A stretch of DNA of 64,000 bases, from NCBI GenBank assembly GCA_964352855.1, contig CAYGTR010000013.1:4914-68913 (forward strand). The letters are read 5' to 3'. The translations under genes were made by a program, and so were the position numbers. Below are positions 61,526 to 64,000 of the stretch, piece by piece; position 1 is the stretch's first letter, and each line of letters starts with the position of its first letter. The stretch comes from Litorimonas sp964352855. GTDB lineage: Bacteria > Pseudomonadota > Alphaproteobacteria > Caulobacterales > Maricaulaceae. The notes below the pieces were generated by a model, which made no database searches, was not told where the DNA came from, and worked only from the letters and a program-made list of their open reading frames with translations.

Positions 61526-63250
61526 TTAATGCCCTAAGCCTGAGCCCCCACCAAACTGTTCTGTCCAATTAATAACATCATCGTCTTCTATTTTGGTAAA
61601 TAAAAGTTCTGGAGATGATATTTCAAGGCCAATCGGCAGCGCTGAGAGGACAGACTCTATTTCTTTAAAGTTCCAACTTCGGTGCTCTTGTGGGACACCA
61701 ATGGCATCTAAAATCTTTGCCGCTGCGACAGGAATAACCGGCATTGCAATAATCCCAAATAAGGCCACAAGATTCAGGCCATAACGCACCCCAACAGCCG
61801 CCTGGTCAACATCCGTTTTGTAATGTGTCCAAGGTGCCGCCTGGGTCAGATATTCATTGCCTGCCGCCCAAATCGCGCGGGTCTCTGCCATGGCTTTACG
61901 AAACTCGCGCGCTTCATAATATTGTATCAAATTCGGAAGTCGCGTGTCTAATTCAGCTTTTAGCCAAGCTTCGGGTGCACCTTCGTCACCGCCCTCAGGA
62001 ACTTTACCCTCAAATTTTCCAACGCAATATTTCGTAATGCGATTAACAAAATTTCCTAAAACGTTCGCTAAGTCCGAGTTAATTGAGGCTTGGAACTCTT
62101 CCCATGTAAAACCTGCATCGGAGCTTTCAGGCGCATTCGCCGTTAAATACCAACGCCAATAATCTGATGGGGCAATATCAATGGCTTGATCCATGAAAAC
62201 GCCGCGGCCTTGAGACGTCGAAAACTTGCCGCCATACCATGTCACCCAGTTAAAGGCTTTTAACTGGTCAACTAGCTTCCATGGCTCGCCGCTACCCATA
62301 ATCGTCGTCGGAAAAGACAAAGTATGGAAAGCGACATTATCTTTGCCCATAAATTGCACATATTGCACATCATCCGCGCCCTTATCTGTGCGCCACCAAC
62401 TTTCCCAATTCTTCCCGGTTTCAGCTGCCCAATCCTGTGTTGCGCCGATGTAAGCCACTGGCGCATCAAACCAGACGTAAAAGACCTTACCTTCGAAACC
62501 ATCACGGGTTTTGCCATCGGCATTCACAACGGGAATACCCCAATCCAAATCACGTGTGATAGAGCGGTCCCGCAATCCTTCATCCAACCATTTTAAAGCA
62601 ATGGATTTTGCCAGAGGCGGCCATCCCGTTGCCGCATTCACCCACTCACGGAGGTTTTCGCTCATCTTGGATTGCAAGAGATAAAGATGGTTTGTATTAC
62701 GTATTTCGACATCGTGACTGCCGGACAGAGCTGAATAGGGTTTAATTAAATCAACGGGGTCGAGCAACTTGCCGCAATTATCGCATTGATCGCCGCGCGC
62801 GGCTTCAAAGTCGCAATTCGGGCAAATCCCTTCGACATAGCGGTCCGGCAAATAACGCCCATCCGTATTTGAATAGACCTGTTGAGAGACACGCTCTTCG
62901 ATCAAGCCGTTCTCTTCAAGCACACGCGCAAAGTGTTGGGTGAGCGTTGCTGTGGACGGCGCTGAGGAGCGGCCGAAATAGTCATAAGACAATCCAAAAT
63001 TTACGCCTGCCTCTGCTTGCGCTTGATGCATCTTATCACAATAATCTCCAACGCTCATATTGGCTGCTTGAGCGGCAATCTCTGCAGGTGTGCCGTGTTC
63101 ATCCGTCGCACAAATATAGAGAACCTCATGACCCAACAAGCGCATGGCCCGCGCATAAATATCAGCAGGCAACATCGAACCTGCTAAATTACCGAGATGC
63201 TTAACACCGTTAATATAAGGAAGCGCAGAAGTAATAAGAATACGAGCCAT
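61526..63250 (-). CDS. metG: Methionyl-tRNA synthetase
   Basis: From ATG 63250 (MARILITSALPYINGVKHLGN) it has 574 residues; an in-frame ATG at 63286 adds 12. The HIGH-type sequence reads KHLGN, followed by CATDEHGTPAEIAA. Zinc cysteines appear as CPNC and CDNC, and the KMSKS-type loop reads KFSTSQG. The C-terminal dimerisation (EMAPII-like) domain is absent, as in short-form MetG. It charges initiator and elongator tRNA-Met. It is divergent from the DUF1761 pseudogene. Confidence 0.96.
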   Translation of the reverse strand: MARILITSALPYINGVKHLGNLAGSMLPADIYARAMRLLGHEVLYICATDEHGTPAEIAAQAANMSVGDYCDKMHQAQAEAGVNFGLSYDYFGRSSAPSTATLTQHFARVLEENGLIEERVSQQVYSNTDGRYLPDRYVEGICPNCDFEAARGDQCDNCGKLLDPVDLIKPYSALSGSHDVEIRNTNHLYLLQSKMSENLREWVNAATGWPPLAKSIALKWLDEGLRDRSITRDLDWGIPVVNADGKTRDGFEGKVFYVWFDAPVAYIGATQDWAAETGKNWESWWRTDKGADDVQYVQFMGKDNVAFHTLSFPTTIMGSGEPWKLVDQLKAFNWVTWYGGKFSTSQGRGVFMDQAIDIAPSDYWRWYLTANAPESSDAGFTWEEFQASINSDLANVLGNFVNRITKYCVGKFEGKVPEGGDEGAPEAWLKAELDTRLPNLIQYYEAREFRKAMAETRAIWAAGNEYLTQAAPWTHYKTDVDQAAVGVRYGLNLVALFGIIAMPVIPVAAAKILDAIGVPQEHRSWNFKEIESVLSALPIGLEISSPELLFTKIEDDDVINWTEQFGGGSGLGH

Positions 63251-63380
63251 AATGCAGGCTTCTACCGCCCCCCGATATTGGCGCAAGCGTAAATCTTGAG
63301 CAGATCTTATTTGTCAGAACTACGACACTTTAGTATTTTGGCTTTGGAGCCCAAATGGCGACATAATTTAGGGGAATACT

Positions 63381-63830
63381 ATACCTAAAATTTTCAACAC
63401 AAGCTAGTTTGCTGTTATTCTGTCGACCATTGTCGCTTTTACGATCGGATGGGTCTGATATGGGCCACTTTTCGGAGACATCTGGCAGGCTGCCTCTTAT
63501 ATGACAGACGAAAAGGCACTTGCATCTATAGAACGCAAGGGCGCCATAATGTGGGTCTCTGGTATCGCTATCATTTTAGGGTAGGCTGTTGGCGTTTTAA
63601 TGGTCATTCATCTGTCAGGCACAAAAAGACTTCCCTCGTGTTTGAAGGCGGCCTTCTTGCTTTGTTTGACGATCACAGCCACAATCATAGACTATGCCTG
63701 CACATGGCAGGACTAGCCGTTGAGCGGATATCTGGTAGATGCCAGCAACACATTGGTTGGCTATCTTACAATAGCCAGCATTTATACCGAATTCCGTGGA
63801 AAATATAAAGTTATGGTCGGTGAAGCCTAA
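63381..63830 (+). pseudogene. DUF1761-family membrane protein, inactivated by four in-frame stops and a lost start
   Basis: One continuous frame from 63381 to a TAA at 63828-63830 encodes a small four-helix membrane protein (FAVILSTIVAFTIGWV, YGPLFGDIWQAASYMTDEKA, GYLVDASNTLVGYLTIASIY) matching DUF1761. AGGGG sits 6 nt before 63381, where an ATG is expected, but the codon is ATA. Four in-frame stops lie at 63405 (TAG), 63456 (TGA), 63582 (TAG) and 63714 (TAG). Each is one G-to-A change from TGG, and at 63456 (GWV-stop-YGPLFG) the family has a conserved Trp. There are no frameshifts, so the ancestor is recent. Without recoding no full protein can be made. Confidence 0.82.
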
Positions 63831-63892
63831 GACATAATTGGCAGACCGTTTCTAAATACCAGCGGCCGTAAATTATACAGAAAAGACACAAC

Positions 63893-63914
63893 AATCCGCT
63901 TGCCAGAGCGGATT
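63893..63914. terminator. Hairpin between the DUF1761 pseudogene and tRNA-Thr
   Basis: AATCCGCT (63893-63900) pairs with AGCGGATT (63907-63914), a perfect 8-bp stem with a 6-nt loop. It lies 62 nt past the pseudogene stop and 42 nt before tRNA-Thr. No T-tract follows. Confidence 0.5.
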
Positions 63915-63956
63915 ACCATCGTTAAATACCCGCCACGTTGTAAAACAATTACCAGT

Positions 63957-64000
63957 GCCCCTATAGCTCAGCTGGTAGAGCACCTGATTTGTAATCAGGG
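63957..64000 (+). tRNA. tRNA-Thr (anticodon TGT), 3' part off window
   Basis: The 5' half of a tRNA is visible: acceptor GCCCCTA, TA, D-arm GCTC...GAGC, then anticodon stem CCTGA/TCAGG with loop TTTGTAA giving anticodon TGT. The variable loop, T-arm and acceptor 3' strand are cut by the window end. It decodes ACA and probably other ACN codons. Confidence 0.9.

Noticed and set aside
63449..63808. 119-residue open frame on the plus strand
   Set aside because: It is out of frame with the DUF1761 reading that shows clear family similarity; its product is His/Trp/Arg-rich and unlike any membrane or soluble family.

Overview
The window looks like the chromosome of a stalked or budding marine alphaproteobacterium (Caulobacterales/Maricaulales/Hyphomonadaceae type) with moderate GC content. 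The evidence is a full-length CtrA cell-cycle regulator whose upstream region carries GANTC methylation sites and CtrA-like boxes, a DivJ/PdhS-type histidine kinase, a FabA/FabB/FabI fatty-acid cluster, a compact cytochrome bc1 operon (Rieske, cytochrome b, cytochrome c1), surface peptidases and a TonB-family protein. Most of the window is ordinary core chromosome. I see no prophage, IS element, CRISPR array, rRNA or replication origin.

Layout. 1-3.2 kb: a carboxylate-amine ligase cut by the left edge, a broken 5' copy of tRNA-Ser followed by the intact tRNA-Ser(GGA), then Nudix and GNAT genes. 3.2-10.1 kb: a HIT / M49-like peptidase / purU run meets a class A penicillin-binding protein tail to tail, followed by a cation/proton antiporter. 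10.2-17.5 kb: a hypothetical gene, an SDR, a TPR protein, a DPP-IV-type lipoprotein, TrkH and Hsp33. 17.7-19.4 kb: ctrA and a divergent FliJ-like coiled-coil gene. 19.4-23.2 kb: three tandem paralogues that join a lipoprotein signal, a low-complexity spacer and a C-terminal beta-barrel. 23.3-26.6 kb: arsC-like, pdxY, a serine hydrolase and two PaaI-type thioesterases. 26.7-29.3 kb: a divergent pair of LuxR-type regulators, one fused to an alpha/beta-hydrolase fold that appears to lack catalytic residues. 29.3-32.1 kb: petABC. 32.3-38.6 kb: trmL, hemF, a HAD hydrolase, fabA-fabB, a third LuxR-type gene on the opposite strand, fabI and a deaminase-only RibD. 38.6-43.7 kb: gpmA, polA, a TonB-like gene and a CHCC zinc-finger gene. 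43.8-52.5 kb: an orphan ABC ATPase, an oxidoreductase, a MATE exporter, a DUF1491 gene, an orphan BcsB, a DivJ-like kinase and sufE. 52.5-64 kb: a membrane protein, HNH endonuclease, beta-propeller protein, ppx-ppk, ptsN-hpf, a TspO-like protein, metG, a nonsense-riddled DUF1761 pseudogene and a tRNA-Thr cut by the right edge.

How the parts fit. CtrA and the DivJ-like kinase belong to the asymmetric-division circuit, and the FliJ-like gene faces ctrA. Three LuxR-type regulators lie within about 10.5 kb with no luxI, and one sits between fabB and fabI. Periplasmic/outer-membrane peptidases, a TonB-type protein and the lipo-barrels suggest polymer or peptide scavenging. The ppk-ppx, hpf and PTS-Ntr genes are a stress/stationary-phase block.

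The observations most worth following up are the LuxR/pseudo-hydrolase fusion, the tandem lipo-barrels, the pseudogene whose five lesions are each one G-to-A step from an expected TGG or ATG, and the tRNA-Ser half-copy followed by three hairpins.
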